A stretch of 64,000 bases of DNA from Plantactinospora sp039889035 (lineage in GTDB: Bacteria > Actinomycetota > Actinomycetes > Mycobacteriales > Micromonosporaceae), in assembly GCA_039889035.1 (NCBI GenBank), contig JBDQQY010000032.1, positions 50,711-114,710 of the forward strand. The letters are read 5' to 3'. The notes below the pieces were generated by a model. It had not been told where the DNA came from. It worked only from the letters and a program-made list of their open reading frames with translations, and did no database searches. Positions 7,992-16,436 of this stretch are shown here, in pieces. Numbering within the stretch: the stretch's first letter is position 1; every line of letters starts with the position of its first letter. Made by a program: the position numbers and the translations under genes.

Positions 7992-8836
7992 TTGACCGCT
8001 CCCGCCGTCAGCCCGCCGACGAAGTAGCGGCCGGCGAAGAGGAACGGGACGATGGCCGGGATGACCGTGCAGACCGTGCCGGCCATCAACAGCCCCCAGT
8101 TCACGGTGTACTGGCCCATGATCGCGCTCAGCCCGATCGGCAGGGTCTTGAGCTGGTCGCTGACGATGAGCTGCGAGGCGAACACGAACTCGGTCCAGGA
8201 GAAGACGAAGGCGTAGACGGCGACCGTGGAGATGCCCGGTGCGAGCAGCGGAAGGACGATCCGCAGCATCATCCGGACCGGACCGGCCCCGTCGACGGCG
8301 GCCGCCTCGTCGATGTCCCGGGGGATCGCGAAGAAGAAGCCGCGCAGCAGCCAGGTGCAGAACGGCGCGGTGAACGCGACGTTCACGATCACCAGCGCGT
8401 TCCTGGTGTCGATCAGCTCCACCGCCGCGAACGCCTGGTAGAGCGGCACCAGCAGCAGGGTCCCGGGAATCATGTACGCCACCAGGATCGCCCCGGCCAG
8501 CTTGTTGCCGCCCGGAATGCGCAGCCGGTAGAGCCCGTACGCCGCCGCGAACGACACCAGCACGGTACACAACGCGGTGGACAACGCGATCACGAAGCTG
8601 TTGGTGAGGTAGCTCGGATAGTCCGTCGCGGTGAAGAGCTGCCGGAAGTTGTCCAGGGTGGGATCGGTCGGGATCAACGTCGGCGTCGTACGCAGGATCT
8701 CCTCGCGGTCCTTGAACGCCGAGATCGTGATCCAGTAGAGCGGACCGAGCACGATGGCGGTGAGCAGGGCCCAGGTGACGAGGCGCGGCAGCCGCGCCCA
8801 GGGCAGCCGGGACGTCACGGACAGCGGGGATGTCAT
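7988..8836 (-). CDS. Carbohydrate ABC transporter permease (MalG/CUT1 type)
   Basis: 282 residues with six predicted membrane segments, beginning near ALLTAIVLGPLYWITISAFKD. The ATPase-docking EAA loop reads DIDEAAAVDGAGPVRMMLRI. It is one of two permeases of a CUT1-type importer with the neighbouring gene. The dedicated ATPase is absent, which is usual in actinomycetes, where a shared MsiK-type ATPase serves several importers. ATG start overlaps the preceding permease stop (ATGA). Confidence 0.9.
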   Translation of the reverse strand: MTSPLSVTSRLPWARLPRLVTWALLTAIVLGPLYWITISAFKDREEILRTTPTLIPTDPTLDNFRQLFTATDYPSYLTNSFVIALSTALCTVLVSFAAAYGLYRLRIPGGNKLAGAILVAYMIPGTLLLVPLYQAFAAVELIDTRNALVIVNVAFTAPFCTWLLRGFFFAIPRDIDEAAAVDGAGPVRMMLRIVLPLLAPGISTVAVYAFVFSWTEFVFASQLIVSDQLKTLPIGLSAIMGQYTVNWGLLMAGTVCTVIPAIVPFLFAGRYFVGGLTAGAVK

Positions 8837-9795
8837 GAGTCCTCCTTCGGCTTCGCGACGCGGATGTAGAAGAAGGCGACGGCGGCCAGCAGGATGATCG
8901 TGATCACGCTGACGGCGGCGGCATCGCTCGCCTGGAACTGGTTGAACGCCTTGTTGTAGATGAAGATCGGTGCCGTCGTCGTCACGTCGGCCGGTCCGCC
9001 CTTGGTGACCAGGTAGATCGAGTCGACGATGTTGACCGACCAGAGCGACCCGACCAGCCCGAGCGCGAACAGCACCGGCTGGAGCAGCGGGAACGTGATC
9101 CGCCAGAAGATCCGCCAGGCGTCGGCGCCGTCCACCCGGGCGGCCTCGTAGATCTCGGCGGGGATCGTCCGCAGTGCGCCGAAGATGACCACCGCGCCGA
9201 GCGGGAACCAGTGCCAGCTGTTCATCAGGATCAGCGCCGGCATCGCCAGGGCGCTGTCGCCGAACGGGCTGCCCAGCCCGTCGATGCCGACCGCGGCGCC
9301 GAGTTTCGGCACGATGCCGTAGTTGCTGTTGCTGAGCCACTGCCAGATGACCGCGACCGCGACGGTGGGGATCACCCAGGGGATGAGCACCCAGGTCCGG
9401 GAGGCCCGGGCCCAGCGCCCGGAGCGGCCGATCAGCAGCGCGGTGCCGAAGGCGATGATCGTCTGCACCACGAGGTTGCCGGCCAGCCAGATCGCGGACC
9501 GCCCGAGCGAGGCCCAGAACGCGCCGTCGCCGAACGCGTCGGCGTAGTTGTCGAGGCCGACGAAGTTCGAGCTGCTGCCGACGACGCCCTGGTCCTGGAG
9601 GCTGAGCAGCACCGTGTTCAGCAGCGGGTAGCCGATCACGCCGAGCATCAGCAGCACCAGCGGCGCGACGAGGCCGTACCCGAGCAGGTGCGTGTGCCAG
9701 GGCCGGCGACGGCGGGCGGCCGTCGCCGGCCGCCCGGCCGCCCGGGTACCGGGGATGACCTCCCCGGTACCCGGTACCGCGCTGCGGCTGCTCAC
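8833..9795 (-). CDS. Carbohydrate ABC transporter permease (MalF/UgpA type)
   Basis: 320 residues: a Pro/Arg-rich cytoplasmic start, then six membrane segments from LLGYGLVAPLVLLMLGVIGY onward and the EAA loop EIYEAARVDGADAWRIFWRI. Forms the heterodimeric channel with the MalG-type protein. The GTG at 9795 is selected because GTGA overlaps the stop of the binding-protein gene. Confidence 0.9.
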   Translation of the reverse strand: MSSRSAVPGTGEVIPGTRAAGRPATAARRRRPWHTHLLGYGLVAPLVLLMLGVIGYPLLNTVLLSLQDQGVVGSSSNFVGLDNYADAFGDGAFWASLGRSAIWLAGNLVVQTIIAFGTALLIGRSGRWARASRTWVLIPWVIPTVAVAVIWQWLSNSNYGIVPKLGAAVGIDGLGSPFGDSALAMPALILMNSWHWFPLGAVVIFGALRTIPAEIYEAARVDGADAWRIFWRITFPLLQPVLFALGLVGSLWSVNIVDSIYLVTKGGPADVTTTAPIFIYNKAFNQFQASDAAAVSVITIILLAAVAFFYIRVAKPKEDS

Positions 9796-11114
9796 TTGGC
9801 GACCGCCGCACGCATCTGCTCGTCACCCCACTTGGCCGCCGCCTCCGGCGACTCTCCGCTGCTGTACATCCGCTGTACGACCTGGGCCAGCACGTTCTGC
9901 CCGGAGATCTTGCCGACGGAGTCGACGTACTGGCCGTCGACGAAGCCGAACAGGGCACCGGTCTTCGACTGTTCGAGCATGGCGTCGACGCAGCCCCGGT
10001 ACTTCTGGATGACCTCGTTGCTGGTCCAGGACTCGGCGGTGGCACCGTCGGCGGTCAGCGGCAGGAACAGCCCCGGCTCGGCGTTGAGCAGCGTGCCGTA
10101 GTTCTCCGGCTGGAGGACGTACTTCAGGAAAGCCTCCGCACCGGCAGCCTTGGCGTCGTCGCTGGACATCACCATCGCGGCGTTGGAGTAGTAGATGCTG
10201 CCCGGCTCGCCGCCCGAGTCGGCCACCGGGATCGGGGCGCAGCCCAGGTCGCTCGCGGGGCGCCCGGACTCCTGCTCGAACGGGGCCAGGTACTGCCCCT
10301 TCTCGATCGCCATCGCCGCCGCGCCGCTGTTGAACGCCGCCTGCGGCTCACCCCAGGAGTAGTTGCCGCTGTCCGACGGCGACTGCTTGAGCAGGTCCCG
10401 GTAGAGGGTGAGGGCCCGGACGGTTTCCGGGGTGTTGAAGTTGACCTCACCGGTGGGGGTGAAGAAGTTCCCGGCCCCGCTGGTCAGCATCAGGCTGTAG
10501 AGCACCTGGTCGGTGGCGAGGTTCTTGCCGGCCGGCAGCGCGATCCCCTTCTGGTTGCCCTGGGTGAGCTTCTGGGCGTCCGCCAGCAGTTCGCTGGTGG
10601 TCTTCGGCGGTTCGTTGATGCCCGCCTTGGCCAGCAGGTCCTTGCGGTACCAGAGCATCTGCACCATGCCGTAGAGCGGCACGGCCCAGTACTCGTCGTC
10701 GTCCCGGTACGGTGCCTTGGCCGCCTCGCCGAAGGTGTGCGCCTTGTCGAGCTCCTCCACCAGCGAGGTCACCGGCCGGACCGCGCCGAGCGGACGTACG
10801 TAGGTGGTGAAGTCGGGGATGGTGAAGAGGATGTCGGGCTGCGTCTTCGACTGCACCGCGCCCGAGATCTTCGTGTAGATCTGGTTCCAGTCCTGGACCT
10901 GCGCCTGGACTTTGTATTCCGGGTTCGTGGCGTTGTAGCCGTCGATCAGTTTCTGGAACCCCTCGACCCGGTTCGGTGGCTGTTCCATGTGCCACAGGAT
11001 CAGTGTCTTGTCGTCACCGGCTGGCCCACTCGAGCCGCCGCAGGCGGCGACCGACAGGCCGGCCACCGCAACCACGGCCGCGGCGGTCAGCCGCTTGAAC
11101 TTCCCGTACCTCAT
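9792..11114 (-). CDS. ABC transporter extracellular solute-binding lipoprotein (family 1)
   Basis: 440 residues. The lipoprotein signal RLTAAAVVAVAGLSVAACGG ends in a lipobox Cys at about residue 25. The mature part has the family-1 pattern TLILWHMEQPPNRVEGFQKL and a mid-protein YWAVPLYGMVQMLWYRKDLL. It captures the substrate outside the membrane for the two permeases. It is the first gene of the operon, as usual for CUT1 importers. A strong Shine-Dalgarno (GAGAGGAG) lies 9-10 bases before the ATG, which is preceded by a promoter at 11239-11267. Confidence 0.92.
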   Translation of the reverse strand: MRYGKFKRLTAAAVVAVAGLSVAACGGSSGPAGDDKTLILWHMEQPPNRVEGFQKLIDGYNATNPEYKVQAQVQDWNQIYTKISGAVQSKTQPDILFTIPDFTTYVRPLGAVRPVTSLVEELDKAHTFGEAAKAPYRDDDEYWAVPLYGMVQMLWYRKDLLAKAGINEPPKTTSELLADAQKLTQGNQKGIALPAGKNLATDQVLYSLMLTSGAGNFFTPTGEVNFNTPETVRALTLYRDLLKQSPSDSGNYSWGEPQAAFNSGAAAMAIEKGQYLAPFEQESGRPASDLGCAPIPVADSGGEPGSIYYSNAAMVMSSDDAKAAGAEAFLKYVLQPENYGTLLNAEPGLFLPLTADGATAESWTSNEVIQKYRGCVDAMLEQSKTGALFGFVDGQYVDSVGKISGQNVLAQVVQRMYSSGESPEAAAKWGDEQMRAAVAK

Positions 11115-11238
11115 GAGGTGGTACTCCTCTCACGGCCTTCAGGTGTCCCGCGAGCTTCCGGATCGTCGCGACTCTTCGTGCGGCTGACGACGACGCTGCG
11201 GACTAGACGGACCGAGCGGTGTTGGAATAATGTTCCGG

Positions 11239-11267
11239 ACCATACCGAGGCGGTCTAGACCAGTCAA
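11239..11267 (-). promoter_or_regulatory. Promoter of the ten-gene catabolic operon
   Basis: Read on the minus strand: -35 TTGACT (11267-11262), a 17-bp spacer, and -10 TATGGT (11244-11239). Both hexamers are close to the housekeeping sigma consensus. The spacer contains the GGTCTAGACC palindrome, so repressor binding would block RNA polymerase. The expected transcript has a leader of about 115 bases before the binding-protein ATG. Confidence 0.72.
11250..11264. promoter_or_regulatory. DasR/GntR-type operator
   Basis: A perfect 10-bp palindrome GGTCTAGACC at 11252-11261 lies within GCGGTCTAGACCAGT. This matches the DasR-responsive element core TGGTCTAGACCA of Streptomyces except at one flank. 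It lies between the -35 and -10 of the operon promoter and about 80 bp in front of the divergent GntR gene, so either the local GntR protein or a genomic DasR homologue could bind it. Confidence 0.72.
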
Positions 11268-11344
11268 GAGCAAGGGAGCTGCGGGGGTCTGGGCCTGACC
11301 TGGCCGGGTACGGCCGCCAGCCGGAGATACGGGATGCTCACTTC

Positions 11345-12070
11345 ATGTCAACGCCGAAACACGTCGCGATCACGAACGCTCTCCGCGAGCAGTGCCGGAA
11401 CCTGCCGGTGGGGTCCCGGCTGCCCTCGGAGAAGGATCTCGCCGTGCGCTTCGAGGTCAGCCGGATGACGGTCCGGCAGGCCCTCGACGCACTGGCCACC
11501 GACGGGCGGGTGGAACGCGTCCCCGGCCTCGGCACGTTCGTCCGCCGACCCACCGTGGCCATGGGCCCCCACCTGACCTCCTTCACCGAGGACATGCGCT
11601 CCCGGGGGCTGCGGCCGAGCAGCCGCCTGGTGGCGATCGAGGAGGTCGCCGCCTCCCCCGAGGTCGCCCTCGACCTCGGCGTCGAGGTCGACAGCCCGGT
11701 CATCCGGCTGGAGCGGCTGCGGTTCGCCGACGACGAGCCGATGTGCCTGGAGGACGCCCACCTCCCCGCCCGGTTCCAGCGCGTCCTCGAGGCCGCCGAG
11801 CTGGAGGGATCGCTGCACGAGGTGCTGGCGAAGGCGGGCGTGGTGATGGCGGCGGCCCGCCGCCGGGTACGCGCGGTGCCCGCGCCGTCCCGCGACGCCC
11901 AACTGCTCGGCCTGCCGGAGCACGCCCCGGCGCTGGAGATCGTCGATGTCTTCTACGACCCCAACCGCCGCCCGGCGCAGCGCTCCCGGTCCCGCTACCG
12001 CCACGACCGCTACGAGGTCATGTCCGACCTGCACCGCCCGAGCACCGAACCGAGGGAGACCGACATATGA
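11345..12070 (+). CDS. GntR family regulator, HutC/UTRA subfamily (DasR-like)
   Basis: 241 residues. The N-terminal wHTH is GSRLPSEKDLAVRFEVSRMT...RVPGLGTFV (residues 22-65), followed by a UTRA ligand domain (residues 80-225, with CLEDAHLPARF). HutC-type regulators bind sugar phosphates, amino sugars or imidazoles. It diverges from the binding-protein gene across a 230-bp region carrying a DasR-type palindrome, and it heads an operon with RidA and hydrolase genes (ATGA overlap with RidA). It is most likely the local repressor, lifted by a pathway intermediate. Confidence 0.9.
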   Translation: MSTPKHVAITNALREQCRNLPVGSRLPSEKDLAVRFEVSRMTVRQALDALATDGRVERVPGLGTFVRRPTVAMGPHLTSFTEDMRSRGLRPSSRLVAIEEVAASPEVALDLGVEVDSPVIRLERLRFADDEPMCLEDAHLPARFQRVLEAAELEGSLHEVLAKAGVVMAAARRRVRAVPAPSRDAQLLGLPEHAPALEIVDVFYDPNRRPAQRSRSRYRHDRYEVMSDLHRPSTEPRETDI

Positions 12071-12462
12071 CCTGGACCGCCCATACCAGCCCCGACCTGC
12101 CCGAACCGGCCGGACCGTACAGTCACGTCGTCGACACCGGGTCCCTGGTCTGGACGGCCGGCTTCGGACCGAAGGACCCGGCCACCGGCACCGTCCCGGA
12201 GGGCATCACCGCGCAGACCGAACAGGTGCTCGACAACGTCGAGGGCGCGCTGCGCACCGTCGGGCTGGGCCTTCCCGACGTCGTGAAGGCCACCGTGCAC
12301 CTGCAACACCTCGACCGCGACTTCGCCGCCTACAACGAGGTGTACGCCAACCGCTTCCAGCCGCCCTATCCGGTACGCACCACCGTCGGCAGTACGCTCG
12401 CCGGAATCCTGATCGAGGTCGACGTCGTGGCCGTACGACGCCGACCGACGCCCGCGGGTTGA
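12067..12462 (+). CDS. RidA family (YjgF/UK114) enamine/imine deaminase
   Basis: 131 residues, the typical length. Motifs: AGPYSH near residue 15, VWTAGF near 29, VVKATVHLQHLD near 72-83, and the substrate-binding Arg in PYPVRTTVG (Arg104). RidA proteins hydrolyse reactive 2-aminoacrylate-type enamines released by PLP enzymes. Its coupling to the GntR gene and the presence of a fold-type II PLP enzyme in the divergent operon suggest that the pathway generates an enamine or imine intermediate. Confidence 0.9.
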   Translation: MTWTAHTSPDLPEPAGPYSHVVDTGSLVWTAGFGPKDPATGTVPEGITAQTEQVLDNVEGALRTVGLGLPDVVKATVHLQHLDRDFAAYNEVYANRFQPPYPVRTTVGSTLAGILIEVDVVAVRRRPTPAG

Positions 12463-12467
12463 GCGCG

Positions 12468-13217
12468 ATGGGCGCCGTTCCGCTGCTCGATTCCGTCTGG
12501 CTGGTCGGCAGCGGGAGCCACCCCGACGCTCTCACCGACCCGCACGACTGCCACTGCTATCTGATCTGGGACGGCAGCGGCGGCCTCCTGGTCGACACCG
12601 GCACCGGACTGGGCGCCCGGGCGTGGCTGGCCGCCGTCGCCGAGGTCTGCGACCCGGCCGCCCTGAGCGGCGCCATCGTCACGCACTACCACGCCGACCA
12701 CGCCGGTGGTGCCGCCGCGACCCGGGCCGCCGGGCTGCCCGTCCTGGCCAGCGCCGAGACCGCGGCAGCGCTGGCCACCGCCGACGAGTCGCGCACCTCG
12801 CTGGCGGCGGCCCGCGCCGTCGGGGTCTACCCGTCCGACTACCGGCTGGCACCCAGCACAGTGGATCGGGTACTGGCCGGCGGTGACATCGTCCGGGCCG
12901 GCGAGCTGGACGTCGAGATCCTCGACGCGCCCGGCCACTGCGACGGCCACCTCGTCGTACTGCTCCGCCGCGCCGGCCGGACCATCCTGTTCAGCGGTGA
13001 CTGCCTCTTCGCCGGCGGACGGGTGAGTCTCCAGGCCATCCACGACTGCCGGCTCGACCGGTACGCCGAGACGGTCAACGCGCTGGCCGGGCGCGAGGTC
13101 GACGTACTGCTTCCCGGCCACGGCGAGCCGGTCCTGCGCGACGCCTGGATGGACATCGGCCGGGCGGCCGAGTCCTTCCGCCGGCTCGTCCCCCCACCGA
13201 ACGTCCTCACCCCCTGA
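12468..13217 (+). CDS. Metallo-beta-lactamase fold hydrolase
   Basis: 249 residues. The zinc motif THYHADHAGG (about residue 70), a later GHCDGHLVVLL, ILFSGDCLF and PGHGEPV give the full glyoxalase II-like ligand set. ATG 12468 lies 5 bases after the RidA stop; an in-frame TTG nine bases upstream is possible. Such enzymes cleave thioesters, lactones or phosphodiesters. Third gene of the GntR-RidA operon, so probably it removes a lactone or toxic by-product of the same pathway, but the substrate is not visible. Confidence 0.86.
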   Translation: MGAVPLLDSVWLVGSGSHPDALTDPHDCHCYLIWDGSGGLLVDTGTGLGARAWLAAVAEVCDPAALSGAIVTHYHADHAGGAAATRAAGLPVLASAETAAALATADESRTSLAAARAVGVYPSDYRLAPSTVDRVLAGGDIVRAGELDVEILDAPGHCDGHLVVLLRRAGRTILFSGDCLFAGGRVSLQAIHDCRLDRYAETVNALAGREVDVLLPGHGEPVLRDAWMDIGRAAESFRRLVPPPNVLTP

Positions 13218-13354
13218 CCACCCCCGGCGGACCGGGACAGGCGGCCCGCAGGGCGGGATTCGCGGTGACGGGTGGAGGCGGGCCGGGGATGGCCGCAGTG
13301 CATCACGGATCCGGTCCTGTGGCGCCACGGCCGACCCATGTCGGTGGGCGGCCC

Positions 13355-13360
13355 TAGACT
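13355..13360 (+). promoter_or_regulatory. Leaderless-type -10 element before the Gly-Gly protein gene
   Basis: TAGACT ends 8 bases before the ATG at 13369, so transcription would start at or within two bases of the start codon. No Shine-Dalgarno precedes the ATG (GCGACGCC), which also fits a leaderless mRNA. Confidence 0.5.
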
Positions 13361-13368
13361 GCGACGCC

Positions 13369-13761
13369 ATGGCGATGGTGAGTTTCGTCGACGAGACGAC
13401 CGCGGGCGAGCGCAGCGCCGCATGGCATCTGGAAATCTTCGAGGAACGCCTACCGGTGCGGGAGGTGATCCGCCGCCGCGTCTTCCAGGAGGTCGCCGAG
13501 CACAACGCGAAGGGCGGCGACCACTTCCGCGGGCTGGTGCAGCCGACCGGCACCGAGCGGACACTCAACGGTTTCAAGCTCAGGCAGCCGCGCCGGATCG
13601 ACCCGCAGGAGCAGGCCGACCGCGCGTTGGAGGCGTTCTCCCGCAACGGTTTCATCGTCCTCGTCGACGACCGGCAGGTCGACGAGCTGGACGCGGTCGT
13701 GGAGTTGGCCCGGGGCACCCGGATCACCTTCCTCAAGCTCGTACCGCTGGTGGGTGGCTGA
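13369..13761 (+). CDS. Small protein with ubiquitin-like (beta-grasp) C-terminus and terminal Gly-Gly, DUF4132-linked
   Basis: 130 residues. The order of predicted elements fits a beta-grasp: strand VSFVD (4-8), strand WHLEIFEER (19-27), helix VREVIRRRVFQEVAEHN (30-46), an inserted segment of about 45 residues, strand FIVLVDDRQVDELD (95-108) and strand RITFLKLVPLVGG (118-130). The last part resembles the MoaD/ThiS/Ubl ending (VxVNGxxVxxLD...VxFxPPVxGG). Its stop overlaps the ATG of the DUF4132 gene (TGATG). Homology to MoaD or ubiquitin is inferred from the pattern only. If exposed, the Gly-Gly could be adenylated for conjugation or sulfur transfer, but no E1-like, JAB or MoeB gene is nearby. 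Confidence 0.8.
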   Translation: MAMVSFVDETTAGERSAAWHLEIFEERLPVREVIRRRVFQEVAEHNAKGGDHFRGLVQPTGTERTLNGFKLRQPRRIDPQEQADRALEAFSRNGFIVLVDDRQVDELDAVVELARGTRITFLKLVPLVGG

Positions 13762-16256
13762 TGCCGACGCCCGTGCTCCTTCCCGAATACGGCGATCGGA
13801 TGATGGAACTCGCCCGGCGCGGCGACGTCCAGGGCCTCGCCGACGAGGCTCTGGCCTACGCCGCCGTCTACACCGGTCACTGGGGTCACGAGAGCCGGCA
13901 CGTGACCGGTGCGCTCGGGCTCGTCGCGTCCGAGCGCAAGCCCGAGTTGCTGATGGCGGTCCTCGACCGGTGTTGCCGGGTCACCGAGACCGAGCAGCGC
14001 CGGGTCGCCAACGAGCTGTTGGAGATCCTGATCAAGCCCTATTGCAGGATCTCGACACCGGATTCGGCCGCCGTCGCGCTCGGCTTCGCCGCCCGGCACA
14101 CCGCCTACTTCGACGGCGAGGAGCAACGGCGGATGGCCACGCTCCTGCTGGACGCCGGGCGGCCGCTGCCACCGGAGGTCGTCGCCATGATGCGCCGCAC
14201 CGTCGCGCACGGTTACTGGGGCTCGGCCGACGCGCTCAAGCCGCTGCTGGACAAGCTCGACGCACCGGCGCTGAGCCCGGGCGAGGCGTGGGCCGAGCGC
14301 GCCCTGGCCGACGTCGCGTCGCTCGACCCGGACGAGGCCCGTCGCTGGCATGAGCTGTTCCGGCACGCGGTGACCGCGACGAGCGCCAAACCGTCGCAGA
14401 AGTGGGAGACGGCCGCCCGCAGGCTGCTCGACGAGCTGCCCGAGCCGGGCGACCGGCTGCGGAGCTGGCTCGCCCTGGTCGGGCAGCCGCGCACCATCCG
14501 GCTCAACCGCACACGGTGGGAGCACGACGTCAACGAGGCCTTCGACCAGTTCAACACCACTCCACTGCGTGGACTGGTCTGGATGACCTCCTTCCTGCCC
14601 GACCACCCCGAGACCCCACGGACGCTCGGCGCGCTCGTCGAGACGGCACTGCGCAAGGTCGCCGGGCTCGGCCCGCGCAGCCCCAAGATCGCTAACGCCG
14701 CCGTGTACGCGTTGTCGCGCGTGCCGGCCGAGGAGGCGCTCGCCCAGATCGCCCGGCTCGCCGCCCGGGTCACGTTCAAGGGCACGCTCAAGGAGCTGAA
14801 CGCGGCCCTCGACGCCCGAGCGGCGGCGCTGGGCCTGACCCGGGACGAGGTCGAGGAACTCGCCGTACCGGCGTACGGGCTGACCGAGGTGGGGAGGCGG
14901 GTCGAACACTTCGGCGAGGCGTCGGCGACGCTGGACGCCACCTCCGGAACGGTCACTGTCACCTGGCGGAACAGCACCGGGAAGATCGTCAAGTCGGTCC
15001 CCGCCTCGGTGCGGTCCGCCCACCCCGAGCAACTCGCCGACTTCAAGGCCGCCGTGAAGGACGTCGAGAAGATGCTCTCGGCCCAGACGGAACGCCTCGA
15101 CCGCCAGTTCCTCGCCCAGCGGGTCTGGCCGTTCGACGCCTGGCGCGCCCGCTACCTCGACCACCCCCTGCTCGGTACGCTGGCCCGCCGGCTGATCTGG
15201 CTCGTCGACGACGTACCCTGCGCCTTCGCTGACGGTGCTCTGCGTACCCACGAGGACAAGGAGATCGCGGCCGGCGAGACGGTCCGACTGTGGCACCCGA
15301 TCGGCCGCGAGGTGGACGAGGTGCTCGCCTGGCGCGGATGGCTGGAGGCCAGGCAGGTGACCCAGCCGTTCAAGCAGGCACACCGCGAGGTCTACCTGCT
15401 GACCGCAGCCGAGGAGAACACCCGGGTCTATTCCAACCGGTACGCGGCGCACGTCCTGCGCCAGCACCAGTTCCACGCCCTGACCGCGGCTCGGGGATGG
15501 CGCAACAAGCTGCGGATGATGGTCGACGACGCCTACGAGCCGGCCAGCCGCGAGCTGCCGCAGTGGGGACTGCGCGCGGAGTTCTGGATCGAGGGCATCG
15601 GCGACGACTGGGACGCCGACACCACCGAGTCGGGGGCATACCTGCGGATCGCCACCGACCAGGTCCGGTTCTATCCGATCGGTGCGCCCGAGCACTACGC
15701 GCACGCCGGTGGCGGCGGCTACGAGCAGTGGGTGTCCCAGGACGCGCAGCCGACCGACCCGGTGCCGCTGGCCGAGATCCCGCCGCTGGTGCTCAGCGAG
15801 GTGCTGCGCGACGTCGACCTCTTCGTCGGCGTCGCCAGCGTCGGCAACGACCCCACCTGGCAGGACGGCGGTCCCGGAGGGCGATTCCGCGAGTACTGGG
15901 CGTCCTACAGCTTCGGCGAGCTCAGCGGCACCGCGCAGACCCGCCGGGAGATGCTCGAACGCCTCGTCCCCCGGCTGGCCATCGCCGACCGGGCGAAGGT
16001 CGAGGGCCGTTTCCTGGTGGTCCGGGGCGACCTGCGCACTTACAAGATCCACCTGGGTTCGGGCAACATCCTGATGAGCCCGAACGACCAATACCTCTGC
16101 ATCGTGCCGAAGCAGACGGCCAGTTCCCTGAGCGGCGACGTCTTCCTCCCGTTCGAGGGCGACCGGGTGCTCGCCGTCATCCTCAGCAAGGCGCTCATGC
16201 TGGCGAAGGACACCCAGATCACCGACCGTACGATCACCCAGCAACTGCGGGTCTGA
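13761..16256 (+). CDS. DUF4132 domain protein (MolR-like), 831 residues
   Basis: A large soluble protein without signal peptide or membrane segment. The N-terminal half is helical, with many short Leu/Ala-rich repeats (HEAT-like). The central part has the DUF4132 signature: WPFDAWRARYLDHPLLG, IWLVDDVPCAF, VRLWHPIGREVDEV and QPFKQAHREVYLLT (residues about 455-550). The C-terminal domain runs to ITDRTITQQLRV and includes GRFLVVRGDLRTYKIHLGS, as in many DUF4132 proteins. E. coli relatives (MolR/YehI) have no settled biochemical role. It follows the Gly-Gly protein gene with a 1-bp overlap, so the two are almost certainly co-produced. Confidence 0.87.
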   Translation: MPTPVLLPEYGDRMMELARRGDVQGLADEALAYAAVYTGHWGHESRHVTGALGLVASERKPELLMAVLDRCCRVTETEQRRVANELLEILIKPYCRISTPDSAAVALGFAARHTAYFDGEEQRRMATLLLDAGRPLPPEVVAMMRRTVAHGYWGSADALKPLLDKLDAPALSPGEAWAERALADVASLDPDEARRWHELFRHAVTATSAKPSQKWETAARRLLDELPEPGDRLRSWLALVGQPRTIRLNRTRWEHDVNEAFDQFNTTPLRGLVWMTSFLPDHPETPRTLGALVETALRKVAGLGPRSPKIANAAVYALSRVPAEEALAQIARLAARVTFKGTLKELNAALDARAAALGLTRDEVEELAVPAYGLTEVGRRVEHFGEASATLDATSGTVTVTWRNSTGKIVKSVPASVRSAHPEQLADFKAAVKDVEKMLSAQTERLDRQFLAQRVWPFDAWRARYLDHPLLGTLARRLIWLVDDVPCAFADGALRTHEDKEIAAGETVRLWHPIGREVDEVLAWRGWLEARQVTQPFKQAHREVYLLTAAEENTRVYSNRYAAHVLRQHQFHALTAARGWRNKLRMMVDDAYEPASRELPQWGLRAEFWIEGIGDDWDADTTESGAYLRIATDQVRFYPIGAPEHYAHAGGGGYEQWVSQDAQPTDPVPLAEIPPLVLSEVLRDVDLFVGVASVGNDPTWQDGGPGGRFREYWASYSFGELSGTAQTRREMLERLVPRLAIADRAKVEGRFLVVRGDLRTYKIHLGSGNILMSPNDQYLCIVPKQTASSLSGDVFLPFEGDRVLAVILSKALMLAKDTQITDRTITQQLRV

Positions 16257-16436
16257 CCCGGCCAGCAGCGATCCGCACGGCGGAACCGCTCCCCTGGAGA
16301 CGGACGACGTCCCGCCGTCCGGGGAGTGGCCGCTGTGGGTCAGCCGGGCCGGGCATGAACCGACGGCCGTGGTCCCGCGTCCAACCACCGATGGTCCGGC
16401 CTCGGAACCGCCGGTGCCGGTGAACGTGGAGGAACG

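Noticed and set aside
12366..16388. A 1340-codon open frame on the minus strand opposite the DUF4132 gene
   Set aside because: Long antisense frames are expected in GC-rich DNA. Its translation is Arg/Gly/Val-rich with no domain, while the plus-strand gene has clear family motifs.
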